This document shows, one piece after another, positions 11,625 to 20,472 of a stretch of DNA of 64,000 nt. This DNA is from Lyophyllum atratum. Taxonomy: Eukaryota > Basidiomycota > Agaricomycetes > Agaricales > Lyophyllaceae. The position numbers and the translations under genes were made by a program. Location of the stretch: NCBI GenBank assembly GCA_014905825.1, contig JACGCN010000021.1, positions 828,651 to 892,650 of the forward strand, read 5' to 3'. Numbering within the stretch: the first letter of the stretch is position 1; the number at the start of each line of letters is the position of its first letter. Under the pieces are notes generated by a model. That model worked only from the letters and a program-made list of their open reading frames with translations, had not been told where the DNA came from and ran no database searches.

Positions 11625-12917
11625 CTACTCCGCACGACAGACAAAGTCCACGAGGGCGAGAAGCCCAGCCCTCTCGTCCCCAAGATGACGCTCGACGACG
11701 GCCTGCATCTCCGCGTGCAACAGCGGGCCGTGTGCGGCCTCGTCTCCCTTGGTCCGGATGGTGGACTGGTACTGCACGACGAGGGCGCCGCCCGCCGACT
11801 CGAGGAGCGCCAGTGCGGTCTCGGCCTTCTTCTTCTTGTCGCTGCCTGCTGGCACTTGATTGACGCGTTTTTGAAGAAGAGTCTTCGCGTCATCCAGGCG
11901 CTGGGTGTCGGTTTTGTTACCACTGAGCGTCTCGCGCCACCTGAGGGAGGCGGAGTTGCCGGCGGTGTCGAGCCCGGCGGCGTCGGCAAGGTGTTCCTGC
12001 GCCTTGGTGACGAGGTTGCGGAGGGCGATGAAATCGAGCTGGATGAGGACACGGATGTCAGCGGTGAGGCGAGCGCAGGCAGAGGTGTGCACGACGTACC
12101 GGGTTCCGGGCTTCGTTTGCCTGCCTCAGCTCCTCGACCGCCGCGTTGAGCTTCCGAGTCTGCTCCTCGAACTCGTCTGTGAGCTCACCGTGGGCCGACT
12201 GGATGCGCTCCGCCCATGCCTCGATCGACGCTTTCGATGTCGTGAGAGTCTTGATCTGGTTGGTCTGCTTGGATATTTGCCGGTCGCGCTCCCCGACGAG
12301 GTCGTGGCGCTGACTGAAGACCTCCATAAGGCGGTTGAAGCGAGCATCCTGGGACTGATTGATCTCCTCAAGCCGCTCGACCTTCCGATTGAGCTGCGCG
12401 ATCTCCTTCCCCTGCACCTCGATCACCCCCTCAAGCCGCACGATCTCCTTCCCCTGCACCTCGATCACCCCGTGGAGCCGCGCGATCTCCTTCCCCTGCA
12501 CCCCGATCTCCTTCCCCTGCACCTCGAGCACCCCCTTGAGCTGCACGATCTCCTTCCCCTGCACCTCGAACTTCCCCTTGTGATCCTGCATCATGTCGTT
12601 GTACACCTCCTCCCAGTTCTTTACGTGGTTCTTTGCAGCTCTCACCTCCTGGTTCTTCATCTGGATTAACGTTAACACATCGGCCTGCCGTTTTGCTGCG
12701 GCTGCATCTGCGGCTGCGGCCGCGCCAGGGACTGGCGGCAAGAAAGCGTATAGATTCGCTGGCGGCGTGTCAGATAGGTCAGAGTCGTCGGAGAGTTCTG
12801 TAGGAGACATATTAATTGAGCAAGGAAATAGAGAGGGGAGTAGTTGCACGACGCACCAGATGTAACCACAATCCGAGTATCGCCGTTGCGGACGGCGGCT
12901 TTGCGCTCCGCGGATAA
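11625..12917 (-). pseudogene. Coiled-coil cargo gene of the TIR element, 5' exon cut by Copia
   Basis: Not a recognised family. The 3' exons are 12797-12100 and 12038-11625 (stop TAG 11625-11627), joined by a 61-base GT-AG intron. They encode an acidic start (ELSDDSDLSDTPP), an Ala-rich stretch and a long predicted coiled coil with five copies of VQGKEI at roughly 14-residue spacing. The C-terminus is a charged helical domain ending VDFVCRAE. A strong upstream intron (12798-12856, GTGCGT to CTACAG with a CTCAATTAAT branch region) joins a further exon, 12857-12917, whose frame continues beyond the Copia at 18340-18467 (LTVYFPTTDGQPIPI, then GHELREAISREL). The Copia thus interrupts coding sequence. 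A shorter protein could still start at ATG 12808-12810 (MSPTEL). Plus-strand Leu/His-rich open frames here are antisense shadows. Confidence 0.6.
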
Positions 12918-13249
12918 TGTTAGGATTTGAGGGACACCGCAAACACCCCTTTGTGAGTGTCGCTCGATCACGGTCTCTTTATTCACGGTCTCGTTATCAT
13001 ACTTACACAAACGACTCTTTATCATACATTTACCTATATATACCTACTGCACGTACTCGGGCACCCTCAGTCACTTATACATCGGACTGAGGGTGAGCCA
13101 CTTTATCTTATCTCACTTACTTATCCTTACTGATCATACCGTAGTCTATTCTGTCTTGTTACAGGTATGATCATCAATACAGTCACTTATACATCGGACT
13201 GAGGTCTATTCTGTCTTGTTACAGTCTATATACGGTACTCATTCTAACA
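12918..13249 (+). repeat. Copia 5' LTR (332 bp)
   Basis: It contains a TATA-like CTATATATACC, a perfect 11-bp inverted repeat CACCCTCAGTC/GACTGAGGGTG (13063-13096), and two internal direct repeats each present twice (GTCTATTCTGTCTTGTTACA and AGTCACTTATACATCGGACT). It is 34 bases longer than the 3' LTR. Confidence 0.93.
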
Positions 13250-13448
13250 GGTTATGGGCAATTGCCGTACACTCTAGTGCACGAGCATTTAGAATCCGTA
13301 CCGTTCTATTTTTGATCTCGGGCCGCGCCCCGATCAAATCAATCTTATCAACGCGTCGTAATCTCATCGACGCGCCTCGCGACTTCCACAGGGAAAGGTC
13401 CTTTGTCCTCATACCCTCTCTACGCACCTCATCATCACCGTCACTATC

Positions 13449-16400
13449 ATGGGCGAACCAGGCAACAACAACGATGCCACACATCCAACTATCCCCCTAC
13501 TTCATGTTCGAACTTCCTTCTCGGGTGATAAACTCGAACGGGACAAAGGAGATTTCAAGAAGTGGGAACGCGACTTCATGCTCTTCATTACTATGAACCA
13601 TCTAGACGGCTACTTTATCGCACCCTACGTGAGGCCTCCCTCCCCAAAGGACGAACCGCGCGCATATGGCAACTACACCGCCAATAGTCGCATAGCCGTC
13701 GCCGCTCTACAGCAGGCCGTCGGCGAATCCGAGATGGAGTTCATCGACTACACGAAGGGCGCCAGATCCTGCTACGAGACCATTACCAAGCGTTGCAAAT
13801 CCGCCGGTCCCGTGAAACAAATCTCCCTCATCCGCGACGCTCTCTCCACGTACTGCTCTTTGTCTGAGCCACTCGCGTCGACCGCCACTAAAATCTGCGG
13901 CACGATCGAACGCGCATTCGCGATGGGGAACATCACCGAGGACCTGTTCAAGTGTATCGCGCTGCTCAACAGTCTCAACGACAAATCCTTCGAGTCCATC
14001 CAATCCAATATCTCCCGGGCTCTATCCGACTCTACCACCGACAAGCCATATACCTCCGAGCAAATTCGCCGGGTTCTTGAAAGCGAAGATACCCTTATCT
14101 CCAGCAAGAAGCAAATGCACACGTCGGATGTCGCACTCTCCGCTAAGTCCTCCAACTCACACAACCACGGCTCGCACGACATCTGCTGCAGCGTCTGCTT
14201 CGCGGCCGGGAAACCTTGCAAGGGACATAAGAAGGAGTGGTGCGTTAGGAAAGGAGGAGGAATGGAAGGGAAGACCATTACTGAGTCGATTGCGGCGCGA
14301 CGCGCTAAGGGAGCTGGGAAGTCATCCTCAGAAGGTTCGGGCTCGAATAAAATCTCCGTCCCCTTCACTATCAACAACAAAACGCACATCGCGCATGTCG
14401 ACCCAAGCTCTATCCAGGAGATCGCGACTGAAGGCGCGAAGCAGGCATTCGCCGGCCTAGCGTCCACTCCCATCCCTAACGCATCCTCTATTCCAGACGT
14501 TGCTTGGCTAGCGGCGGCTGGGGGGGAGCTCAAGACATCTGTCGACTGGTCCAAGCACACCACGATCGCCAGTGAGTCCGCGCTCGCCGCGACCACACTC
14601 CAACAAACCAAACGCACTCCTGTATCCACTGAAGATTTCCCCTTCTACGCCGACACCGGCGCATCCGTCTACATCAGCATGGATCCTAACGATTTCATGC
14701 ACCTGGAATCCATTCCAACCCGTTTCATCGGGGGCGTCGGGGGATCCTCCCTCGCCGCCATCGGGATAGGCAGAATTCGCCTCCGCATAGCGAGAGGGAA
14801 ATATCTCGACCTACCAAACGCGTTATATGCACCCACTTCCACCGTCCGCCTAGTCTCCATCAGTTCCCTATCCATTGACGCCAACACCTTCTCGCGCTTC
14901 GACGACGAGGGGGTAAAGATCTACGATAAATCCACCGGCGCCTTCCTCGTCGGCGGATCACTCCTGCCAAACCGCCTATATTCGCTAAACTTACACTCTG
15001 TATCCGCCGAACATGCCCTATCCACTCAACATGCACCTGATCTCTTGACATGGCATCGCCGCCTTGGTCACACGAATTTCCAGACGCTCAAAGAGATGGC
15101 GAAATCGGGCACGGTTGCAGGTATGCCCTCTTCCTTCCCCATCCTACCGCCCAAATGTGAATCTTGTATTCTTGGAAAGCAGACCAAGACTCCGGTTCCA
15201 AAGATGCGGGTGGAAGGGGCGGGGCATAGAGCGACGAGGCGACTGGGAATTGTTTGGGTAGATCTCACAGGGCCTGCTCCTGTACAATCGCGCGAGGGTT
15301 ACAGATACATAATGAATCTGGTTGACGACTACTCAAATAAGCCATGGTCAATACCCCTCAAGCTGAAAAGCGACACGTTTAGAGAACTACAGGCATGGGA
15401 ACGCGCACGGGAAGTCGAAACCGGCTTAAAAGTCGGGACATATCGTACTGGGCACGATGGTGAGCTCTCGGGACATCAAATGGAGGAATGGCTGCGATCC
15501 ACGGGTACGGATCAACAGTTCGGCGCCCCCTACACCTCAGCGCACATGGGACGCGTCGAACGAATGCACCGAACTCTCATGAATAAAGGTCGCGCAATGC
15601 GCATCTCCGCTGAATGCCCGCCAAACATGTGGGTAGAATTCTATCTGACAGCCTGCCACCTTCACGAGAAGACACCGACCAAATCACTCAAAGGCCTCAC
15701 ACCGTACGAACTTTGGCATAACCGTAAACCCGATTACTCTTACATCCGCGAGATCGGATGCAAAGCCTTCGTACTCATCCAGAACCGCCACAACCCAAAA
15801 ATATACGAGCGCTCTATCGAGTGCATATTGATCAGCTACAACCCGAAGGCTAAAGAGTATAGGTGCTACGATAAGAAGTCGGGCCATGTCTACAGCACTT
15901 ACCATGTTCGCTTCCTCGAGAGCCATGAAGGACATCCTCCCCCTACACCAATCAACCCAGAATCGGAACTCGATGATCCCGTCACACCCAGCCAGATTCG
16001 CGACGAGTCTACCGCCGAACCCATTATATTCGATGATGACGAGGACTTTAATCCACCTATCGACGCTATAGCGGACCCCATTGCCGACATTGTTCCCCAA
16101 CCAGATGCTCCCGAACCTCCAATCGAGCCCCGCCGATCCGGACGCGTCCCTCAACCAACTGAGAAAGCAGATCCGAATAATCCTCAACCAACGCGACTTC
16201 AGCGCGCCGTGCAGGACTCCAAAGAGAGCGCCGAACGCGTCAAGGCCGCGAGGACGGAACGTCGGGCACAAGTCCCTGATGACGTCGATCACGCGGACCC
16301 TGTTCCTGATCTCGCACATATCGGAGGTAATCTCGATCATGATCGCCTATTAGCCGCGATTGCGGAGACCGGCGACATAGATCCGACAACCCTGGAATTC

Positions 16401-17990
16401 GAGGACGAGCCGAAGTCGTGGAGGGAAGCCAGAGAGTCGGCAGATGCAAAGAAATGGGAGGAGGGGTATCGAGATGAGTTGAAATCACTGAAGGATATGG
16501 GGGTTTACGAGCTCGTTCCGAGATCAGAGGTCCCACAAGGCCACAAGGTCCGGAAAGGTCGCCCGATATTCAAGATCAAGAGGGACGAGAACGGGAAAGC
16601 CGTAAGGTTTAAGGTCCGTTTGGTATTCAAAGGCTACGAGCAAATCTATGGGAAAGATTACACGAAAACAACCTCACCTACAGCGCGCATGGAATCCTGG
16701 CGCATATTGCTTCACCTCGCGGCCTCGCAACCAGGATGGAACGCAACACAAATCGATGTTAAAACCGCCTTCTTATATGGACTACTACCTGACGACGAAG
16801 TACAATACATGGAACAACCGGAGGGATTCGAGGAGGAAGGAAAAGGAGATTGCGTATGGAGATTGGTGCGGGGATTATATGGGATGAAGCAGAGTGGAAG
16901 GATTTGGAACCAGACCCTCAACGAGAATATGATCTCGTGGGGGTTCACTCGTCTCGCGTGCGAATCATGCATCTATTATCGAACTACTGACACTGGGACC
17001 GTCATCGCAGCCGTACACGTTGACGATTTCCTCTCCATCGCTAGCTCCAAAGACGAGAACGATCGGTTCAAGGATCAGATGCGCCAAGTATGGACCATTT
17101 CCGACTTGGGGACCCCAAGATTCGTCGTCGGTATCGGGATCGAATGGGACCATCAGAATTCATCCGTCAAACTCTCTCAGGTCGCTCTCATCGACAAAAT
17201 CATTTCCCAATTCGGCCAAAAAGACGCTACACCGTTATCCCTACCTATGGATCCCGGACTCAAACTAAGACGCGTAGATCGCGCCACTCTTACAGACGAC
17301 GAACGCGAAGCCCTATCCCGAATCCCATATCGATCACTCGTCGGATGCCTATTGTATCTGGCGATCTCGACGCGGCCAGATATATCCTACGCTGTTCAAC
17401 AACTGACCCAATACGTCGATTCCTACACCGAGATCCATTGGAACGCGGCCATCCGCCTCGTCCGTTACCTGAAAGGTACCCGCGATCTTAAACTGACCCT
17501 TGGCGGCAAGGATAGCACCATATCATTACTGGGCTTCACCGATTCCGACTGGGCGAATTGCTTGGATACGCGGCGCAGTATCGGAGGATACGCGTGGAAC
17601 ATGGGATCAGGGGCGATATCCTGGGCAGCGCGTAAGCAGAAGACCGTCGCGGCTTCCTCATGCGAGGCAGAGTACATGGCTGCGTTCGAAAGCGCACAAG
17701 AATGCATATGGCTTCGCGCGCTCCTCAAAGCCATTGGACACGACATCACACAGACGCCTACCACCATGCTGTGCGACAATAACGCCGCGATCAACCTATC
17801 AGAAGATCCCCTACTCCACGCGCGCGTCAAACACGTTGACATAAAGTACCACTTCTTGCGCGAACGCGTACAGTCCAAAGAAATCGCGATTCGATACATT
17901 AACACCAAGAATAACGTCGCGGACATATTCACTAAAGCACTACCGGCGCCGCTATTCAATCGCCTTCGCTCTCTACTCGGTCTCCAATAG
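13449..17990 (+). CDS. Copia Gag-Pol polyprotein, 1513 aa
   Basis: A single ORF from ATG 13449 to TAG 17988-17990. Order of domains: Gag (UBN2-like helical region) with a Cys/His knuckle-like CCSVCFAAGKPCKGH near residue 240; aspartic protease YADTGAS near residue 402; GAG-pre-integrase WHRRLGH with CESC near 535-575; integrase core (WVDLTGP, then GAPYTSAHMGRVER); reverse transcriptase with QIDVKTAFLYG and VHVDD near residue 1190; RNase H with GFTDSDWA and SSCEAEYMA. The protease-integrase-RT-RNase H order defines Ty1/Copia. No stop or frameshift interrupts it, so the copy looks recently active. Confidence 0.95.
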   Translation: MGEPGNNNDATHPTIPLLHVRTSFSGDKLERDKGDFKKWERDFMLFITMNHLDGYFIAPYVRPPSPKDEPRAYGNYTANSRIAVAALQQAVGESEMEFIDYTKGARSCYETITKRCKSAGPVKQISLIRDALSTYCSLSEPLASTATKICGTIERAFAMGNITEDLFKCIALLNSLNDKSFESIQSNISRALSDSTTDKPYTSEQIRRVLESEDTLISSKKQMHTSDVALSAKSSNSHNHGSHDICCSVCFAAGKPCKGHKKEWCVRKGGGMEGKTITESIAARRAKGAGKSSSEGSGSNKISVPFTINNKTHIAHVDPSSIQEIATEGAKQAFAGLASTPIPNASSIPDVAWLAAAGGELKTSVDWSKHTTIASESALAATTLQQTKRTPVSTEDFPFYADTGASVYISMDPNDFMHLESIPTRFIGGVGGSSLAAIGIGRIRLRIARGKYLDLPNALYAPTSTVRLVSISSLSIDANTFSRFDDEGVKIYDKSTGAFLVGGSLLPNRLYSLNLHSVSAEHALSTQHAPDLLTWHRRLGHTNFQTLKEMAKSGTVAGMPSSFPILPPKCESCILGKQTKTPVPKMRVEGAGHRATRRLGIVWVDLTGPAPVQSREGYRYIMNLVDDYSNKPWSIPLKLKSDTFRELQAWERAREVETGLKVGTYRTGHDGELSGHQMEEWLRSTGTDQQFGAPYTSAHMGRVERMHRTLMNKGRAMRISAECPPNMWVEFYLTACHLHEKTPTKSLKGLTPYELWHNRKPDYSYIREIGCKAFVLIQNRHNPKIYERSIECILISYNPKAKEYRCYDKKSGHVYSTYHVRFLESHEGHPPPTPINPESELDDPVTPSQIRDESTAEPIIFDDDEDFNPPIDAIADPIADIVPQPDAPEPPIEPRRSGRVPQPTEKADPNNPQPTRLQRAVQDSKESAERVKAARTERRAQVPDDVDHADPVPDLAHIGGNLDHDRLLAAIAETGDIDPTTLEFEDEPKSWREARESADAKKWEEGYRDELKSLKDMGVYELVPRSEVPQGHKVRKGRPIFKIKRDENGKAVRFKVRLVFKGYEQIYGKDYTKTTSPTARMESWRILLHLAASQPGWNATQIDVKTAFLYGLLPDDEVQYMEQPEGFEEEGKGDCVWRLVRGLYGMKQSGRIWNQTLNENMISWGFTRLACESCIYYRTTDTGTVIAAVHVDDFLSIASSKDENDRFKDQMRQVWTISDLGTPRFVVGIGIEWDHQNSSVKLSQVALIDKIISQFGQKDATPLSLPMDPGLKLRRVDRATLTDDEREALSRIPYRSLVGCLLYLAISTRPDISYAVQQLTQYVDSYTEIHWNAAIRLVRYLKGTRDLKLTLGGKDSTISLLGFTDSDWANCLDTRRSIGGYAWNMGSGAISWAARKQKTVAASSCEAEYMAAFESAQECIWLRALLKAIGHDITQTPTTMLCDNNAAINLSEDPLLHARVKHVDIKYHFLRERVQSKEIAIRYINTKNNVADIFTKALPAPLFNRLRSLLGLQ

Positions 17991-18036
17991 ATCCCCAGGT
18001 TTCCATGCGAGGAGGAGTATTTGCGGTGAGGAGGAG

Positions 18037-18334
18037 TGTTAGGATTTGAGGGACACCGTCTCTTTATTCACGGTCTCTTTATCATACTTACACAAACGAC
18101 TCTTTATCATACATTTACCTATATATACCTACTGCACGTACTCGGGCACCCTCAGTCACTTATACATCGGACTGAGGGTGAGCCACTTTATCTTATCTCA
18201 CTTACTTATCCTTACTGATCATACCGTAGTCTATTCTGTCTTGTTACAGGTATGATCATCAATACAGTCACTTATACATCGGACTGAGGTCTATTCTGTC
18301 TTGTTACAGTCTATATACGGTACTCATTCTAACA
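18037..18334 (+). repeat. Copia 3' LTR (298 bp)
   Basis: It matches the 5' LTR except for a 34-base segment absent after GGGACACCG and one substitution that I noticed (CTCG versus CTCT). The hairpin arms are at 18147-18180. Confidence 0.93.
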
Positions 18335-18339
18335 GATAA

Positions 18340-18467
18340 CTCTCGAGAGATGGCTTCCCTTAGTTCGTGTCCAGAGCGCTGGGTAGTTATCGGTATAGGT
18401 TGACCATCGGTCGTAGGAAAGTAGACCGTCAGTGTGGCGAGGATCAACACAAACCACCTCTGATCTG
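18340..18467 (-). pseudogene. Detached 5' exon of the coiled-coil cargo gene
   Basis: The reverse strand is open in the frame that joins the exon at 12857-12917 once the Copia and one GATAA copy are removed. It reads SDQRWFVLILATLTVYFP, then TTDGQPIPITTQRSGHELRE. The look is of a small ubiquitin-like or header-type domain, which is a guess. An AG acceptor (TTTCAG) lies at its 5' edge near 18467; the first exon is unresolved. Confidence 0.45.
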
Positions 18468-18533
18468 ATTGGCTGCTGAAACGCCCTCACAATTTCCACG
18501 GACTCAACACTTGCCCAAGTCCCTCAAATTACG

Positions 18534-18567
18534 CCTCGCCATATCGGGGGCTGGTTTTAGGAGCCTG
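18534..18567 (-). repeat. Right terminal inverted repeat of the TIR element
   Basis: Partner of the left repeat. It contains GATATGG on the reverse strand, where an ATG (18542-18544) could even start the cargo gene. Confidence 0.85.
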
Positions 18568-20026
18568 ACCATAGACTATCAAGCCCGACAACATGAGATT
18601 GACTTCGTCTTCACGCCGTATTATGGAACAGCAAATCTCAATTTCGCTGCGGCCCAGAAAACCCTTGCCTTGACCTACAAGAACACGGTATTGAAGTTTG
18701 AGAGGAACAACACCAAGACCAGCGGACTAGATCCTACTGCAGTCAGGGCGGCCCAGAATGGGTTCCCGCAGACTTTTACTGCCGATCCTCAACTTCCCAT
18801 TGCCTCGAACTCTCTCCCGCATCTCGTCCTTGACGTGGAGGGTATCGTGTCAAATAGTGATGGAACGTAAGGATCCCTCCCTACTTGCCTTCCAGAATCC
18901 CATGATCAAGCCGCGCTTGCTCGCAGATTTTGGATCAGCGACGAGTATGGACCTTACATCTACCGATATTCAGCAGATGGGAAACTGATTCAAACGATCC
19001 AACCACCTAATGCATTTCTTCCGCGCGACTCGTCTGGCGCATTGCAGTTTACATCAGACACTGACCCGAAGACTGGCCGAGCGGGCAATAAAGGTACATA
19101 TACATGGAACCTCCTTCGCGGGTTGCTTTTGATTTGACGGTTGGCTAGGCTTCGAGGGCCTGACCATTGACCGAACCAACAACATTTTGTATGCAATGCT
19201 CCAATCAGCGACAATCCAGGACGGGGGCGGTGACAAAAGCACCTCTCGCCATACACGCCTTGTCGCCTATAATGTTTCCGACCCCCTCGTTCGACCATCT
19301 CTAGTGGGAGATGGGTCGTCCCTCTTCCATTGAGCTCAAAAGGGAACACACTGGGCTGTAGTGAGATTCACTTCGTGAGCCCTGGTGTGTTCCTAGCACT
19401 ATCCAGGGATGGCGATGGTCGTGGGGGTGATGATACCAACTCGAAGTACAAGTGAGCATCCACATGGAACGTCCGGGGGCTCTCATCATGATGACTCTGT
19501 TGCAGACAAGCAGAACTTTTCTCCCTTGTGGGAGCCACTGACATCCATGGCACGAAGTATGACGATCCTGCGACGCCAGTCGCGCCTGGTGGTAAACTAG
19601 TCTCCAGCATCAAGCCCGCAACCTACCTTTCGTTTGTCAGCTACGTAGAAACCAACGGCCTCGCACGCTTCGGGCTTCATAATGGTAAGCCTTGCGTATT
19701 GTTGGATGCCTGATGATAACTCACTCCGAGTTTCCAGGCAAGCCGGACGACCAGACGCTTGTTGACGCGAAGTGGGAGTCGTTGGTCTTGGCTTCAGTAG
19801 GAGAACCCGCCTACCCTGACGACTTCTTCCTGTTCACCGCGGTATGTACTGACTTTATGAACCATTATAAGGGAGTAGGCTGACATGTCTGTTGTAGGCG
19901 GACAACGACTTTATCAGCACAGACGGCGTGTCCCTTGATGTTCCATTCAACGCTGGCTTGGACGTCGACAACCAGTTCCTGGTCTACAGGGTAACGTTTC
20001 CAGGAGCAGCTAAATACCATGTATAG

Positions 20027-20472
20027 GCAACTCCTTTCGAAATCGGCTTAGGGACGTTGATTCGGATCTAGCATGCATATAGTACTGGAAAACACACTAT
20101 TTCGAGAGCCCAGTCTTAAGGTCAAGCTAGTCAAAAGTAATCAAGTACGCACAGAATACAACTCGTTTGCGCTTACAAGTTATGTACCGTCAGACTTCGA
20201 CTCCGACACTTTAGTCGATCCAAAGCATAGGTGCAGCAACTACGTGCTGCACCTATGATCTGTGCACCATAGCGGAATGGCAGTTTGCCCACTCGCCGAA
20301 ACAATGTTGCAAATACTGCGGTTGTTTCTGGGCTCATCGAAAAGGGATATGTATAAATTACATGAGGGTGATCCGTATATGCGTATGCGTTGAAGTTGTT
20401 CGAAATGATAATGCAGGTGGTATGTGGAGACGAAAACGACACTGAATGGAAAGAAAACCGGAAGCACGAAGG
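20027..20472. other. Convergent 3' intergenic region with a hairpin
   Basis: Between the 3' ends of the phytase-like copy 2 and the SLP1-like gene. No gene seen; contains the 13-bp-stem hairpin listed separately. Confidence 0.4.
20226..20257. repeat. Perfect 13-bp inverted repeat with 6-base loop
   Basis: CATAGGTGCAGCA, loop ACTACG, then TGCTGCACCTATG. The stem is exact. It sits between converging genes. Confidence 0.7.

Larger units (their letters stand above)
12918..18334 (+). mobile_element. Copia LTR retrotransposon with intact gag-pol
   Basis: LTRs begin TGTTAG and end CTAACA. The target duplication GATAA is perfect at 12913-12917 and 18335-18339. Just inside the 5' LTR is GGTTATGGGC, close to the half-tRNA initiator-Met primer site used by copia-type elements. 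A purine-rich tract (about 18007-18036) precedes the 3' LTR. One uninterrupted gag-pol ORF lies between. Everything needed for an autonomous element is visible. Confidence 0.95.
11156..18567. mobile_element. TIR DNA element with 9-bp target duplication, carrying a coiled-coil gene and a nested Copia
   Basis: The left end reads CAGGCTCCTAGAACCAGCC and the right end is its near-perfect complement, GGCTGGTTTTAGGAGCCTG. The inverted similarity continues through CGATATGG for about 34 bases with 5 mismatches. ACCATAGAC is duplicated directly outside both ends (11147-11155 and 18568-18576), and removing one copy restores the exon of the phytase-like gene. Without the Copia and its 5-base duplication the element is about 2.0 kb. 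Its only visible gene is the minus-strand coiled-coil gene; no transposase domain was recognised. A 9-base duplication fits Mutator-like elements, while CAGG termini resemble hAT, which duplicates 8; class left open. Boundaries are firm because three independent signals agree. Confidence 0.85.
10713..20026 (+). pseudogene. Phytase-like esterase, copy 2, split by nested transposons
   Basis: The 5' part has ATG at 10713 with a signal peptide (LCLLLLAKGVHSSP), exons 10713-10862, 10922-11088 and 11140-11155, reading VGFGLIPHNFRETTGDTLGG and ending DGTID. The 3' part resumes at 18568 (TIDYQARQHEIDF) and runs in exons 18568-18866, 18927-19093 and from 19149 to the TAG at 20024-20026. Its order matches copy 1: ISDEYGPYIYRY, GFEGLTID, GATDIHGTKYDD, DNDFISTDGV. 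The two halves are separated by a 7.4-kb TIR element. A separate one-base deletion near 19311 shifts the frame: GGAGAT stands where copy 1 has GGCGAATGG, giving a premature TGA. The gene is therefore dead twice over. The 9 bases ACCATAGAC are present on both sides of the insertion. Confidence 0.9.

Noticed and set aside
11905..12669. Plus-strand open frame with repeated LLPLHLDHP units, looking like a repeat protein
   Set aside because: It is the exact antisense of the VQGKEI coiled-coil repeats. The minus strand has consensus introns and a sensible protein; the plus strand has neither.
18036..18255. Short plus-strand open frames in the Copia 3' LTR
   Set aside because: They lie wholly within LTR sequence, contain no motif and are not kept in frame in the 5' LTR.
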